DNA of 38,985 bases from CAYPNP01 sp964412195 (GCA_964412195.1 CAYPNP010000032.1:1-38985), one strand, 5' to 3'; shown: positions 23,889-32,562, counted from the first letter of the stretch. Notes: a model not told the origin generated them from the sequence alone. Numbers and translations: made by a program.

Positions 23889-24629
23889 ATGAGAACGATC
23901 GGCTGGGCCTTTCTGCTCTGTATGCTGTGGGGCGCCGCGGCTTCGGCGGAGGATCCGTCGCCAAAGGCCGCGGCGGAGGCCGCCAACGAGATCACCCCGC
24001 CGGTGGCGCGGGAAGCGCGCCTCGGCGACGTGGAGCTCAAGGCCGTGTTTCATCTCGGCAAGGTCTGGTCGCCGGAATTGAAACCGTTTCCGGCCCTGGA
24101 GAAGCGGTTGCTGGCGGTGGAGTTCACCGTCAACAACCGCGGCTCCGCACCGGTCACCCTGTACCTGGACGAAGCCTGGGTTCACTTCGACGAGGAGGAC
24201 CAGCGGCTGGCCCGGCTGCACGCCGAGGCGATCGCGCCCAAGGTGTACTGCCCCCCGAACCAGGTGCTTCCGGACGACCCCCACCGCGACGCCTCCCGGG
24301 TGCAGACCTACGACCCGACCATGACGGGGGGCACCTCCGGTGTCTCCATCGATTTCAGCAAGATGAAAAAGAATACCGGCCCGGCCATCTCGCTGGAAAA
24401 ATTCACCCTGGCCCTGTTCGCCAGGGAATTCGGCACCAATTTCCTCAAGCCGGGCCAGTCGGCATCGGGACTGCTCTATTTCCACCTGCCCTGGCAGATC
24501 GACCGGCTGGAGGGAATGCAGCTCCGCCTGCCGGGCCTGCTGGGCGACAGTCAGGAGGCGGTTTTCGACCTCCCGCCGGCCGCCCCTCCCGCCGTCCCGG
24601 CCCCGGTCAAACCCCCGGCCGCGCCGTGA
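23889..24629 (+). CDS. Secreted hypothetical protein with an immunoglobulin-like strand pattern
   Basis: The 246-residue protein has a signal peptide (MRTIGWAFLLCMLWGAAASA, cut before EDP). The mature part alternates strands (LLAVEFTVNNRGSAPVTLYLDEAWVHF, then SASGLLYFHLPW), which suggests a beta-sandwich. The tail is Pro/Ala-rich. It is not assigned to a family. The ATG at 23889 has GGAG six bases upstream, whereas the in-frame ATG at 23877 does not, so the shorter start is used. It follows DUF72 on the same strand. The next gene has its own promoter. Confidence 0.7.
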   Translation: MRTIGWAFLLCMLWGAAASAEDPSPKAAAEAANEITPPVAREARLGDVELKAVFHLGKVWSPELKPFPALEKRLLAVEFTVNNRGSAPVTLYLDEAWVHFDEEDQRLARLHAEAIAPKVYCPPNQVLPDDPHRDASRVQTYDPTMTGGTSGVSIDFSKMKKNTGPAISLEKFTLALFAREFGTNFLKPGQSASGLLYFHLPWQIDRLEGMQLRLPGLLGDSQEAVFDLPPAAPPAVPAPVKPPAAP

Positions 24630-24655
24630 ACGGCATCCGCGGACAGCCTTTATCC

Positions 24656-24684
24656 TTGCATTCCGGAAATGCGGCTGGTATATA
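24656..24684 (+). promoter_or_regulatory. Sigma-70-like promoter of the PDZ/aspartic-protease-like gene
   Basis: TTGCAT (24656-24661), 17 bases, TATATA (24679-24684). The message would start about 40 bases before the ATG at 24730, which has its own AAGGAG ribosome site. Confidence 0.7.
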
Positions 24685-24729
24685 TAAGTTTCAATTAGTA
24701 TACGTTGAGGGTGTAACAAGGAGACGGTT

Positions 24730-26526
24730 ATGAAGCGAGTCCCCCTCCTGACTGTCATCTTTGCCACGGTCATGCTGTATGCGCTGGCCATCGACGGCGA
24801 GGAATTGATGCGCCGCCACCTTGGCGCCATCGCCGGTGACGGGGAAAAGGTGAACCAGCTGTCGAACCTTCGGATGACCGGCGTGGTGGACAAGTACGGT
24901 CTCCGCGGGGACGTCGGCCTGTTCGCCGATCTGCCCGACCGGTTCGCCCTCAAGCACCAGTTCACCGCGTTCATGGAGGACGTCACCTTCCGGGGCAAGA
25001 GCGGCGAATGCCTCGAATTGACGGGCCGTCCGCGGCCGCTCGAGCAGGGGGAGCTGGCCGACCTGAAAACTCTGAACTACATGCTCACCTACCAATACCT
25101 GCGGCCGGGCCAGATGCTGCCCACCCTCGTCCGGCAGGACGGCGACGCGTACACCGCCGCCATCAGCAGTCCCGACGGGATTTCCATCACCCTGCGGGTG
25201 GACGCGCAGACGTTCCTTTTGAAGGGCTTCTCCTTCATCGACAGCACGGGGCGTGACCGCCAGTACAGCATCGAGGAGTACAGGGACGTGGACGGCCTCC
25301 GGTTGCCGGTCCGGATCAAGGACCAGGACATCAATCCCGCCCTCTACACCTTCAACCAGTGGGAATACAACAAGGGCGTCGACGGGTCCCTCTTCGCGAT
25401 CCCCTCCATGCCCGAGTCTGTCGGCCTGCCGGACAAGGGCGCGGTCCGGCTGCCCCTGCAGATCTACTTCCGCCTGCCGCTGGTCAAGGCGTGGATCGGC
25501 AATTCGCCCGCCCTGACCTTCCTGGTCGACCTGGGCCTGCCGTTCTCGGTGATCGACCGGAGCATCGCCACCCAGCTGGGAATGAATCCGTCCGGCCGGA
25601 TCGTCCGGTCCACCCGCTGCCTGGGCTCCGAGTTCGGCGTGGTGCGAGTCCCCTCCCTCCTGCTGCGGGAAGTGGACTTCAAGGACCGGACCTTCCTGGT
25701 GACCAACATGATCCCCCCCAGCGCGAACGTCCAGCTGCCCATTCACGGCGTGATCGGCAATGATGTATTCTCCCAGATGGTGGTCCAGCTGGACATGGCC
25801 GGGGAACAGCTCAACCTCTTTGCCCCCCGGGCCTTCTCGGCGGGCGGGCGAAAGGTGCCTCTCCAGGTGCAGGATGGGCGACTGATGGTGCCGGCGAACC
25901 TGGACGGCGTGGACACCTGGCTGGAGTTGACCACCTCGTACGGGGACTCGGTCCTCTTCGGCGCGTCATCCCCCGCGGCCTATGCCCTGGCGCAGAAAAT
26001 CCCGGCCGGGGCGGACGGTTTCACCCTGGGGCTGCAGTACGGCCTGCCGGAGCGGATCCTGAGGGTCGGCACCCTGGCCGTGGAATCCACGGGGGTGCAG
26101 GGGGCGCTGGTCCACCTGGCCCAGTTCCCCGCCGACAGCTCCCTCGGCCGCCGCCAGGCCGGCTGGCTGGGCACAGGGTTCCTGCGGCGCTTCACAGTCT
26201 CCGTCGACTTTCCGGGGAACGCGCTCTACCTGGAGCCGGGTCCGGCGCTGGGCGAGCCCGACCTCTACAACGCGACGGGCCTGTACGTCGTCAAGTCCGG
26301 CGGCCGGGTGGTGGTTCAGCAGGTGGTCAAGGGGTCGCCCGCCGACAAGGCCGGCTTCCAGGTCGGGGACACGCTGACATCCATCAACGACTACCCCGCC
26401 GAGCAGGTGGTGTTCGACCGCCTCTACGGGTTTCTCTACCTGGCCGCCGATGGGCACGTCCAGTTGAAGGCCCAGCGGGAGGGAACGGCGCTGGAGGCCA
26501 CCCTGAAGAACGAATCGTCCTTTTGA
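24730..26526 (+). CDS. Secreted retropepsin-like aspartic-protease-fold protein with a C-terminal PDZ domain
   Basis: The 598-residue protein has a signal peptide (MKRVPLLTVIFATVMLYALA). A beta-rich lipoprotein-carrier-like region (about 25-250) precedes two retropepsin-like lobes. The first lobe has FLVDLGLPFSVIDRS, where DTG is DLG, then GVIGNDVFSQMVVQLDM. The second lobe (WLELTTSYGDSVLFG) has no DTG. A PDZ domain lies at about 515-590 (VVKGSPADKAGFQVGDTLTSIND). Related bacterial proteins keep DTG-containing active sites. With one altered and one lost catalytic aspartate, proteolysis is doubtful, and a peptide-binding role is more likely. AAGGAG lies six bases before the ATG. The stop overlaps the next start by one base (TGATG). 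Confidence 0.8.
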   Translation: MKRVPLLTVIFATVMLYALAIDGEELMRRHLGAIAGDGEKVNQLSNLRMTGVVDKYGLRGDVGLFADLPDRFALKHQFTAFMEDVTFRGKSGECLELTGRPRPLEQGELADLKTLNYMLTYQYLRPGQMLPTLVRQDGDAYTAAISSPDGISITLRVDAQTFLLKGFSFIDSTGRDRQYSIEEYRDVDGLRLPVRIKDQDINPALYTFNQWEYNKGVDGSLFAIPSMPESVGLPDKGAVRLPLQIYFRLPLVKAWIGNSPALTFLVDLGLPFSVIDRSIATQLGMNPSGRIVRSTRCLGSEFGVVRVPSLLLREVDFKDRTFLVTNMIPPSANVQLPIHGVIGNDVFSQMVVQLDMAGEQLNLFAPRAFSAGGRKVPLQVQDGRLMVPANLDGVDTWLELTTSYGDSVLFGASSPAAYALAQKIPAGADGFTLGLQYGLPERILRVGTLAVESTGVQGALVHLAQFPADSSLGRRQAGWLGTGFLRRFTVSVDFPGNALYLEPGPALGEPDLYNATGLYVVKSGGRVVVQQVVKGSPADKAGFQVGDTLTSINDYPAEQVVFDRLYGFLYLAADGHVQLKAQREGTALEATLKNESSF

Positions 26527-27107
26527 TGCCTGTTCCGCCCGCTGACCGCATGCAGGAGGGCGCCCGCCGAAGAGGGGCCGGGCGAACCGGACGGGATTCT
26601 TCGGCGCGCCGGTGGGAGTATCGTTCCGGTTTCAATTTCCTGGGCATTCCCCTCGTCCACATCGTCATCGGCCGGGACCCGCAAACCGGCCGCCCGGGCC
26701 GCGCCGTGGGCGTCATCGCCGTCGGCCGGATCGCCATCGGTGGTGTGGCTATCGGGCAGGCGGCCCTCGGCATCGTCCCGATCGGCCAGGTCGCTTTGGG
26801 CCTGTTCCTGGCGTTCGGGCAGCTGTCCCTGGCCGGCTGGGAGGCGTTCGGGCAGGCGGCCGCCGCCTCGCGATTGGCCGTGGGCCAGGCGGCCATGGCG
26901 GAGTCCGCGATCGGCCAGGTGGCCGTCGCCCGGTACGGGATCTGCCAAGCGGGGATTGGGGCACACATCCATTCGATGAAGCGCCGCTCGCCCGAAGCGC
27001 TCCGCCACTTCCGGGAGCAGTTCCCCGCCTGGTGGGATGTGATCGGGAGTTGGATCGAGCCGGCGGGATCCGGCTCCGCCCCGCCCGCGGAGGCGCCCCG
27101 CCCCTGA
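26526..27107 (+). CDS. Hydrophobic pentad-repeat protein (GxhAh)
   Basis: The 193-residue protein starts at the ATG that shares one base with the preceding stop (TGATG), so translation is coupled. After a basic N-terminus, GIPLVHIVIGRDPQTGRPGRA (recognisable in related hypothetical proteins) leads into about six five-residue units at 62-92, G-x-h-A-h: GVIAV, GRIAI, GGVAI, GQAAL, GIVPI, GQVAL. Less regular GQ-containing units follow to about 145. This could be a pentapeptide-type beta-helix or a membrane-lodged segment. The end is charged and soluble. The family is not named. It works, presumably, with the secreted PDZ protein upstream. Confidence 0.75.
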   Translation: MPVPPADRMQEGARRRGAGRTGRDSSARRWEYRSGFNFLGIPLVHIVIGRDPQTGRPGRAVGVIAVGRIAIGGVAIGQAALGIVPIGQVALGLFLAFGQLSLAGWEAFGQAAAASRLAVGQAAMAESAIGQVAVARYGICQAGIGAHIHSMKRRSPEALRHFREQFPAWWDVIGSWIEPAGSGSAPPAEAPRP

Positions 27108-27262
27108 CGGGGATTCTGCTGGAGCATCCGGACCTCCACACGGACTTTCGCAACCCGGAAGGGGCTGCGTCCGTACACGGCCTCAGACGGGCGGACCATC
27201 GGAAAGGTTAAAATGAAGCCTCGGCGGCGCCGCCCGCACCGTCAAGCAAAGGAGAATCCCGC

Positions 27263-27607
27263 ATGGGCTTGCACCGCTGGATCGATGAATTCCCCGGAGC
27301 TGTCACCGTCTGCGACCCCGATGGTGTGATCCTGGCCATGAATGCCCACGCTGCGGGCAAGGTCTTCGCCGCCGATGGAGGCCGCGCCCTGATCGGCACG
27401 AACGTGCTGGACTGCCACCCCGAGCCGTCCCGCAGCAAGCTGGCCCGGATGCTCCAGGATCGTTCCACCAACATCTACACGATTGAGAAAAACGGCGTGA
27501 AGAAGCTCATCTACCAGGCGCCCTGGTTCGAGAACGGCGAGTACCGGGGCTTCGTCGAGCTGTCCCTCGAGATCCCCTTCGAGATGCCCCACTTCGTCCG
27601 CGGCTGA
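27263..27607 (+). CDS. Stand-alone PAS-domain protein
   Basis: The 114-residue protein is one PAS domain: FPGAVTVCDPDGVILAMN, a helical middle, DCHPEPSRSKLARML and YTIEKNGVKKLIYQAPWFENGEYRGFVEL. It has no output domain. It belongs to a recognisable group of small proteins with the DCHPEPxRxK motif and the ending EIPFEMPHFVRG. The Cys-His of DCHPEP could hold a cofactor or metal, but that is not shown. Ribosome site AAAGGAG stands eight bases before the ATG. It is probably monocistronic; the next gene is convergent across a repeat array. Confidence 0.9.
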   Translation: MGLHRWIDEFPGAVTVCDPDGVILAMNAHAAGKVFAADGGRALIGTNVLDCHPEPSRSKLARMLQDRSTNIYTIEKNGVKKLIYQAPWFENGEYRGFVELSLEIPFEMPHFVRG

Positions 27608-27623
27608 ACGGTGTATCGGAACT

Positions 27624-27778
27624 GACCGGTGACGGGCGACCGGTGACCGGTCATCCGGGACGGGCGATCGGGGCGAGGTCACCCGTCATCGGTCACCCGT
27701 CACCGGTCTTCCCCGCCGGGCATCCGTCACCGGTCATTTCTGCCGATTCACCCATTCACCGACTCCCCGTTTCACCGT
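27624..27778. repeat. Composite array: GGTGACCGG/GTCACCGG units then CTGCCGATTCACC units
   Basis: About twelve imperfect GTCACCGG-type units in both orientations pass, through TGCCGATTCACC, into CCGATTCA/CCGACTCC-type units. The array ends at the stop of the minus-strand gene at 27783. The same order of units is seen again at 35141-35230. Confidence 0.8.
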
Positions 27779-27782
27779 CGGC

Positions 27783-28226
27783 TCACTGCGCCGGCGCCTT
27801 GGGGATCAGCTCCTTGTAGGCCTCCTGCATCGACTTTTCCTGCGGGTGGGGCGTGGTCACCTTGCGGGCCGTCACGCTGAACTCGAAATCGTGGTCCCAG
27901 AACAGGACCGGCCGGGTGTAGCGGACGCGGGCCTGCACGCTGCGGGTGAACTGCCCGGGCAGGTTCATCCCCGGCACGTGCGGGGCGCCGGGCGTTTCCG
28001 AACGGATGATGTCGACTCTCAGCGAGGCGGGGTCGATGCCGTGGGTACCGGCGATGCGGACGATCTCCTTCTTGATCTGGTCGTCGGTGTTGCGGGTCAT
28101 CAGTCCGAGCTGGCCGTCCACCTCCACGCGGAAGTACTCGTGCTCCTTGGAGAGGTTCAGCGACGTGTAGATGCCGTACGCGACGACCACGGCGAGCAGC
28201 AGGAGAATCCAGGTGATGGGTTTCAT
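27783..28226 (-). CDS. Single-span membrane protein of unknown function
   Basis: The 147-residue protein has one N-terminal membrane helix (ITWILLLLAVVVAYGIYTSLNL) and a mixed alpha/beta extracytoplasmic part. DDQIKKEIVRIAGTHGID looks like a ferredoxin-like helix, and SVQARVRYTRPVLFWDHDFEFSVTARKV like beta strands. The family is not recognised. Its ATG overlaps the TGA of the tandem cyclophilin gene by four bases (ATGA), so the two are translationally coupled and may work together in the periplasm. It ends at a short tandem repeat array. Confidence 0.75.
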   Translation of the reverse strand: MKPITWILLLLAVVVAYGIYTSLNLSKEHEYFRVEVDGQLGLMTRNTDDQIKKEIVRIAGTHGIDPASLRVDIIRSETPGAPHVPGMNLPGQFTRSVQARVRYTRPVLFWDHDFEFSVTARKVTTPHPQEKSMQEAYKELIPKAPAQ

Positions 28227-29395
28227 GGCTTGGGCGCCTCCTGGACGCGGATTTCCTTGATCTCGATGCGTTCCAACGGACGCTCGCCGTCGCACGGCAC
28301 CGCCGCGATCTTGTCGACGACGTCCATCCCTCCGACCACCCGGCCGAAGACGGTGTACTTGCCGTCCAGCCGGGGCTGGGGGGCCAGGCAGATGTAGAAA
28401 GAATCCACGGCGCTGTCGGGGTCGGCCGCGCGGGCCATGGACAGGGTGCCCCGTTCGTGGGGGCGGTCGCTGAACTCGCCCTTGAGGGGCTTGAGCCAGT
28501 CCTTGAACTCCTCGTCCAGGGCCGGCTGACGGCCGTAGACGGAGCCGCCCTGGATGACAAAGCCGGGCACCACGCGGTGGAAGTCGGTGCCGGAATAGAT
28601 CCCGGCGGCGGCCAGGCTGAGGAATTGGCGGACGTGGCCGGGGGCGATGTCGGGGAAGAACTCCAACTCGATATCCCCCAGCGAGGTGACGATCACCGCC
28701 CGGCAGGACTGCAGCTTCTCGACGGGGGCGTCGCGGAAGGCCGGCACGGGAATGGGCCGGACCTCCACCTTGCGGATCCAGGCCGGCTCGACGGCGATGG
28801 ACTGGTCGTCCACCGGCAGGCAGCTGATTTTCTCGACCACGTCCATGCCGCTGATGACCTGGCCGAAGACGGTGAACTGCCGGTTGAGCTGCAGTTGGTC
28901 GGTGACGCAGATGAAGAACTGGCTGCCGGCGCTGTCGGGGTTGCCCGGCACCAGCACTCCGGCGACGGCGCCGCGCTGGCAGGGGTGGTCATTGAACTCG
29001 GCCTTGAGCTTGTTCAGGCCGCCGGTGCCCCAGCGGGTGCGGGCGGCCGGGTCCTTGCTCAGCGGATCGCCGCCCTGGATGATGCCGTAGCGGATCAGCC
29101 GGAAGAAGCTCGTGCCGTCGAAGGCGCCCTGGCGGGCCTGGGCCAGGAAGTAGTTCACGTGCTTCGGCGCCGCCTCCGGGAAGAACCGGATGACGATGCT
29201 CCCCTGGTCGGTCCGGATCACCGCCTCCATCGTGGCGGGGTCGGGCAGAGGCTCGCCGGCGGGAGTCTTGGCGGGAACCGCCTTCGACTCGGCCGGCTTC
29301 GGCTTGGCCGGCGGGGTCGCCTGGGTCGCCTGGCCGAAGACAGGGGCCGCCAGGACGGCGGCCAGCAGGAAGGAGATTGCGATGCGCTGGGTCAT
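28223..29395 (-). CDS. Secreted tandem cyclophilin-type peptidyl-prolyl isomerase
   Basis: The 390-residue protein has a signal peptide (MTQRIAISFLLAAVLAAPVFG), a Pro/Ala/Lys-rich linker, and two cyclophilin domains, at about 57-220 and 235-385. Both keep the pattern FFP.xAPKHV or FFPDIAPGHV, GxxDGTxFFRLI or YSGTDFHRV, IQGGD or IQGGS, SQFFICV or DSFYICL and YTVFGRVVGGMDVV. The FFRL...QGGD arginine that acts in catalysis is present in domain 1 (TSFFRLI) and as FHRV in domain 2. It should help proline isomerisation of exported proteins. The ATG at 29395 has GGAG six bases before it. The next gene overlaps it by four bases. Confidence 0.92.
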   Translation of the reverse strand: MTQRIAISFLLAAVLAAPVFGQATQATPPAKPKPAESKAVPAKTPAGEPLPDPATMEAVIRTDQGSIVIRFFPEAAPKHVNYFLAQARQGAFDGTSFFRLIRYGIIQGGDPLSKDPAARTRWGTGGLNKLKAEFNDHPCQRGAVAGVLVPGNPDSAGSQFFICVTDQLQLNRQFTVFGQVISGMDVVEKISCLPVDDQSIAVEPAWIRKVEVRPIPVPAFRDAPVEKLQSCRAVIVTSLGDIELEFFPDIAPGHVRQFLSLAAAGIYSGTDFHRVVPGFVIQGGSVYGRQPALDEEFKDWLKPLKGEFSDRPHERGTLSMARAADPDSAVDSFYICLAPQPRLDGKYTVFGRVVGGMDVVDKIAAVPCDGERPLERIEIKEIRVQEAPKP

Positions 29396-29597
29396 GGCTC
29401 GCTCCGAAATCCGAAGTTCAAAGAATGCCGGGAGGATCATACCCCGCCGCCCTCCGGATTTCAATGCGGTGCGCGGCGCGGCCCGGGTCCGCCGGCCCCG
29501 GAACAGGGATTCACTCCGCTGGATCGTGTTTCGGGTCCAGCGGGCCCGAACGACCCGGGGCATCGAGGTTTCTCTCGGAATGTGGGTGTGTTGCCGG

Positions 29598-29603
29598 TAT
29601 AAT
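29598..29603 (+). promoter_or_regulatory. Consensus -10 box (TATAAT) for the PP2C gene
   Basis: A perfect TATAAT lies 36 bases before the chosen ATG at 29639. No good -35 box at 16-18 bases was seen, and the base before it does not give a full TGn extension. Confidence 0.5.
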
Positions 29604-29638
29604 TGAATCCAAGCGACGTTCAAGGAAACACCCGAAGC

Positions 29639-32428
29639 ATGAACGCCCGTCGGAAAAAGACGCTATTGCTCCTCGCCGTCGGGGCCTGCCTGCTGCCCAC
29701 CCTGGGATTGACCGTCCTCCATCTGGTCCGCCTCGGCACCCAGCCGAAAACCGGCTTGCTCATCGTCCTGCCGCCGGAGGAAGCGCGTCCCGTCTCTTCC
29801 GATAAGGCCCCGGCGGCGGGAACCGTCAATTCCGTGACGCTGGATTCTCCGGCCTTTCATGCCGGCTTTCAACTGTATGACCAGGTCTTGGATATCGACG
29901 GGATCCCCCTGACCGACCGGGCCCGCCTGAAGGCGTTCGACCTTGCGGTTCAGTCCGGGCAGCTCCTCCACTATCGCGTCCTGTCGGGCGGCCGGGAACG
30001 GGTGGTGACACTGCGTCCGGCATCCCTGCTGCGCTGCGTCCAGGTGATTCCCGATCTGGCCAGCACCCTGTTGGTGGTCATCGTGTACCTGGGGGTGAGC
30101 CTGTTCGTGTTCCTCCGCCGCCCCGAAGATCCGCGGGTGATCCTGTTGCTGCTGATCTCCGCGATGGCGGCGGGCACGTATCTGCTGGTTCCCATCGTCC
30201 TTCTTCTGCCGGTCAGCGCCCTGGGCGTCCTGGACTATAATCCCGGGCAGTGGCTGTACTGGGCGGCCATGTCTCTGTCGATCCCCTTCACCGCCGCGAT
30301 GGCGGCGATGTTCCTGCATCTCGGGCTGATCTTCCCCAAGCCGCTGCGGTTGATGGAAAGGAATCCCCGGCTGGTTTACTGGGTCTACAGCCTGTCGGTC
30401 GGCAGCTTCCTCGTGGGGGCAGGCCTTCTGCTCGGTACCGGCCTCCTGGCCAAGGCGGCGGAGTATGTCCCGATATGGGGTGCCTGGATCGTCGCCGGGC
30501 TGGCGGCCATGCTCTCTCTCTGGAGAGGTCTGTCCGCCGCCCGGCGCCTCCGCCGGGACGGCTGGCGGCGGGCCGTGCTGGACCACCCCTTCCGCACCCC
30601 GGCCCTGGCGGCGGTCCTGGCCCTGCCGATGCTGGCGCTCGCCGTCTACCTCCACACTGCCCTCCACGGCCCGCAATGGATCATCTACGTGTTCCTGGTC
30701 CCGCTCTTCGTTCTGCAGGTGCTCAGCATCTTTGTGTCTATCCTGGTTTTCCCCATTCTGACCTGCGTGGCCATGATCGCCGGATACCGCCAGGCCGGGT
30801 CCGAAGAGAAGCGCCAGATCCGCTGGCCGCTCTGGGGAACCTGCGTCGCCTTGGGCGGAAACATCGTCCTGCTGGTGATCGATCTCCTTCTCACGTATCT
30901 GGCGCCGGGGCTGGGCCCCTGGCTGCTGCCCGTCGCCCTGATGCTGGGCAAGCCGCTCTACCTGCTGATCCCGGTGTCCTTCGCCATCGGCATCCTGAAG
31001 TACCGGTTGATGGACATCGACCTCATCATCCGCCAGACGGTGGTCTACAGCGTCGTCAGCGGGATCGTCCTGGCGCTGTGCTTCCTGCAGGCCGTCGCCG
31101 GCGTGCTGCTGTTCCGGCAGCTGGGCCTGGGCGGGGCGTGGGGGACGGGCCTGGCCGCGCTGGTGCTGGTCGCCCTGCTGGTGCCCCTCCAGCGGGGGGT
31201 GCAGGGCTTTGTCGACCGGCGCTTCTTCCGCAGCCGGGCCGACTACCCGGCGGCGCTGGCGGCGCTGCGGCAGCAGGCGGGCGACGCCACGGAGCGGGCC
31301 GATTTCCTGCGTGGGGCCCTGGATACGCTGCAGCAGGCACTGCGCCCGCGGACCCAGGCCGTGCTGCTGCCGGACGCCTCCGGCGGCCTCTTCCGGGCGG
31401 TGGAGACCCTGGGCGTGCCCGAACATTTGGCTCGGCGGCTCACCGGCACCCTGCCGCCGGAGTGGACGGAGCGGCTGCTCCGGGGGGAGACGCTGAATCA
31501 ACAGGATCTGGCGGGCGGAGCCTTTTCCGGCATGGAGAAATTGGCGCCGGCGGCGATTCTGCCGATGGTGCACCGGCGCAGCCTGGCCGGACTGCTATTG
31601 GTCGGACGGAAGTATCCCAACCGGCCCCTGGAAAAAGAAGACATCGAATTCCTGCGCCAGGCGGCCGGCCTGCTGGCCGACGGCCTGGTCCGGCTGGAGG
31701 TCCTCCACCAGACCCGCGACCTGGAAATGGCCCAGGCCATCCAGCGGCGCTTCCTGCCCCAGCAGCTCCCCTCCGTCCCGGGTCTGGCGATCGCCGCCCA
31801 CTGGGAGCCCTCCCGCTGGGTCGGCGGCGACTACTACGACGTGGTGGAGCTGGGGGAGGGCCGACTCGGCGTGGCCATTGCCGACGTGGCCGGCAAGGGG
31901 ATGTCCGCCGCCCTGCTCATGTCCAACCTGCAGGCGGCGTTCCGGGCGCTGGCTACGGCCGGCTCCGGGCCAGCCGCCCTCTGCGCCCGGCTCAACGACA
32001 TCCTCCGGCCGCAGATGGTCGCCGGCAAATTCATCACCCTGTTCTACGGGGAGTACGACGCCCCGGCCCGGCGGCTGACCTATGTCAACGCCGGCCACTG
32101 CCCGTCGCTCCTCTTCTCCGAGTCCGGCGAGGTCCGGCGGCTGGAGGAGGGCGGCCTGATGCTGGGCGCGTTCGCCAATCCGGACTACCGCCAGCAGGAG
32201 GTGGCCCTGCAGCCGGGGGACCTGCTGGTGCTGTACACCGACGGCGTTCCGGAAGCGGAGAACACCGTCGGCGAGGAATTCGGCGAGGAGCGCCTCGTCG
32301 CGGCCTTCCGCGACCGGGCCGGCCGCTCCCCCGGGGAGCTGGTCGACTCGCTCCTGGCGGCGGTCCGGGAGCACACCGGCGGCGAGGCCCAGGACGACCT
32401 GACCGTCGTGGTTCTGTCCGCCATGTGA
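29639..32428 (+). CDS. Membrane PP2C (SpoIIE/RsbU-type) phosphatase with PDZ, multi-TM and GAF domains
   Basis: The 929-residue protein has TM1 (about 6-26), then an extracytoplasmic PDZ-like domain (about 55-120, SPAFHAGFQLYDQVLDIDG). About eight membrane helices (135-520) and a GAF-like region (about 540-680) follow. The C-terminal PP2C domain (about 695-927) has Asp731 in GGDYYD, ADVAGKGMSAALLMS, VNAGHCPSLL, Asp868 in YTDGVPE and Asp919-Asp920 in QDDLT. These aspartates hold the metal ions. It should dephosphorylate Ser/Thr of an anti-sigma antagonist or similar partner, but no such genes are adjacent. ATG 29639 is preferred to the upstream TTG at 29603, which overlaps the -10 box. Confidence 0.92.
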   Translation: MNARRKKTLLLLAVGACLLPTLGLTVLHLVRLGTQPKTGLLIVLPPEEARPVSSDKAPAAGTVNSVTLDSPAFHAGFQLYDQVLDIDGIPLTDRARLKAFDLAVQSGQLLHYRVLSGGRERVVTLRPASLLRCVQVIPDLASTLLVVIVYLGVSLFVFLRRPEDPRVILLLLISAMAAGTYLLVPIVLLLPVSALGVLDYNPGQWLYWAAMSLSIPFTAAMAAMFLHLGLIFPKPLRLMERNPRLVYWVYSLSVGSFLVGAGLLLGTGLLAKAAEYVPIWGAWIVAGLAAMLSLWRGLSAARRLRRDGWRRAVLDHPFRTPALAAVLALPMLALAVYLHTALHGPQWIIYVFLVPLFVLQVLSIFVSILVFPILTCVAMIAGYRQAGSEEKRQIRWPLWGTCVALGGNIVLLVIDLLLTYLAPGLGPWLLPVALMLGKPLYLLIPVSFAIGILKYRLMDIDLIIRQTVVYSVVSGIVLALCFLQAVAGVLLFRQLGLGGAWGTGLAALVLVALLVPLQRGVQGFVDRRFFRSRADYPAALAALRQQAGDATERADFLRGALDTLQQALRPRTQAVLLPDASGGLFRAVETLGVPEHLARRLTGTLPPEWTERLLRGETLNQQDLAGGAFSGMEKLAPAAILPMVHRRSLAGLLLVGRKYPNRPLEKEDIEFLRQAAGLLADGLVRLEVLHQTRDLEMAQAIQRRFLPQQLPSVPGLAIAAHWEPSRWVGGDYYDVVELGEGRLGVAIADVAGKGMSAALLMSNLQAAFRALATAGSGPAALCARLNDILRPQMVAGKFITLFYGEYDAPARRLTYVNAGHCPSLLFSESGEVRRLEEGGLMLGAFANPDYRQQEVALQPGDLLVLYTDGVPEAENTVGEEFGEERLVAAFRDRAGRSPGELVDSLLAAVREHTGGEAQDDLTVVVLSAM

Positions 32429-32490
32429 CCCAGCGGTCCTGGTGGTCCGGGACCGCCGGCCCCGGAACACGATCCTGGAGCGTGACGGAT

Positions 32491-32562
32491 TGTGACAGAG
32501 CCTGATTGTGACAGAGCCTGGCACCACGTCTTGATTGTGACAGAGCCTGGCACCACGTCTTT
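32491..32562 (+). repeat. Three TGTGACAGAGCCTGGCACC copies after the PP2C gene
   Basis: A shortened copy (32491-32504) is followed by two full copies (from 32507 and 32536), each with CACGTCTT after the core. They lead directly into the 63-base hairpin element. Confidence 0.85.

Noticed and set aside
21930..24998. 1022-residue minus-strand frame over YitT, DUF72 and a secreted protein
   Set aside because: It is antisense or out of frame to three clear genes and begins in the next one; composition is typical of a shadow.
29663..31573. 636-residue minus-strand frame inside the PP2C gene
   Set aside because: Q/H/R/G-rich antisense shadow of a multi-domain protein with clear motifs.
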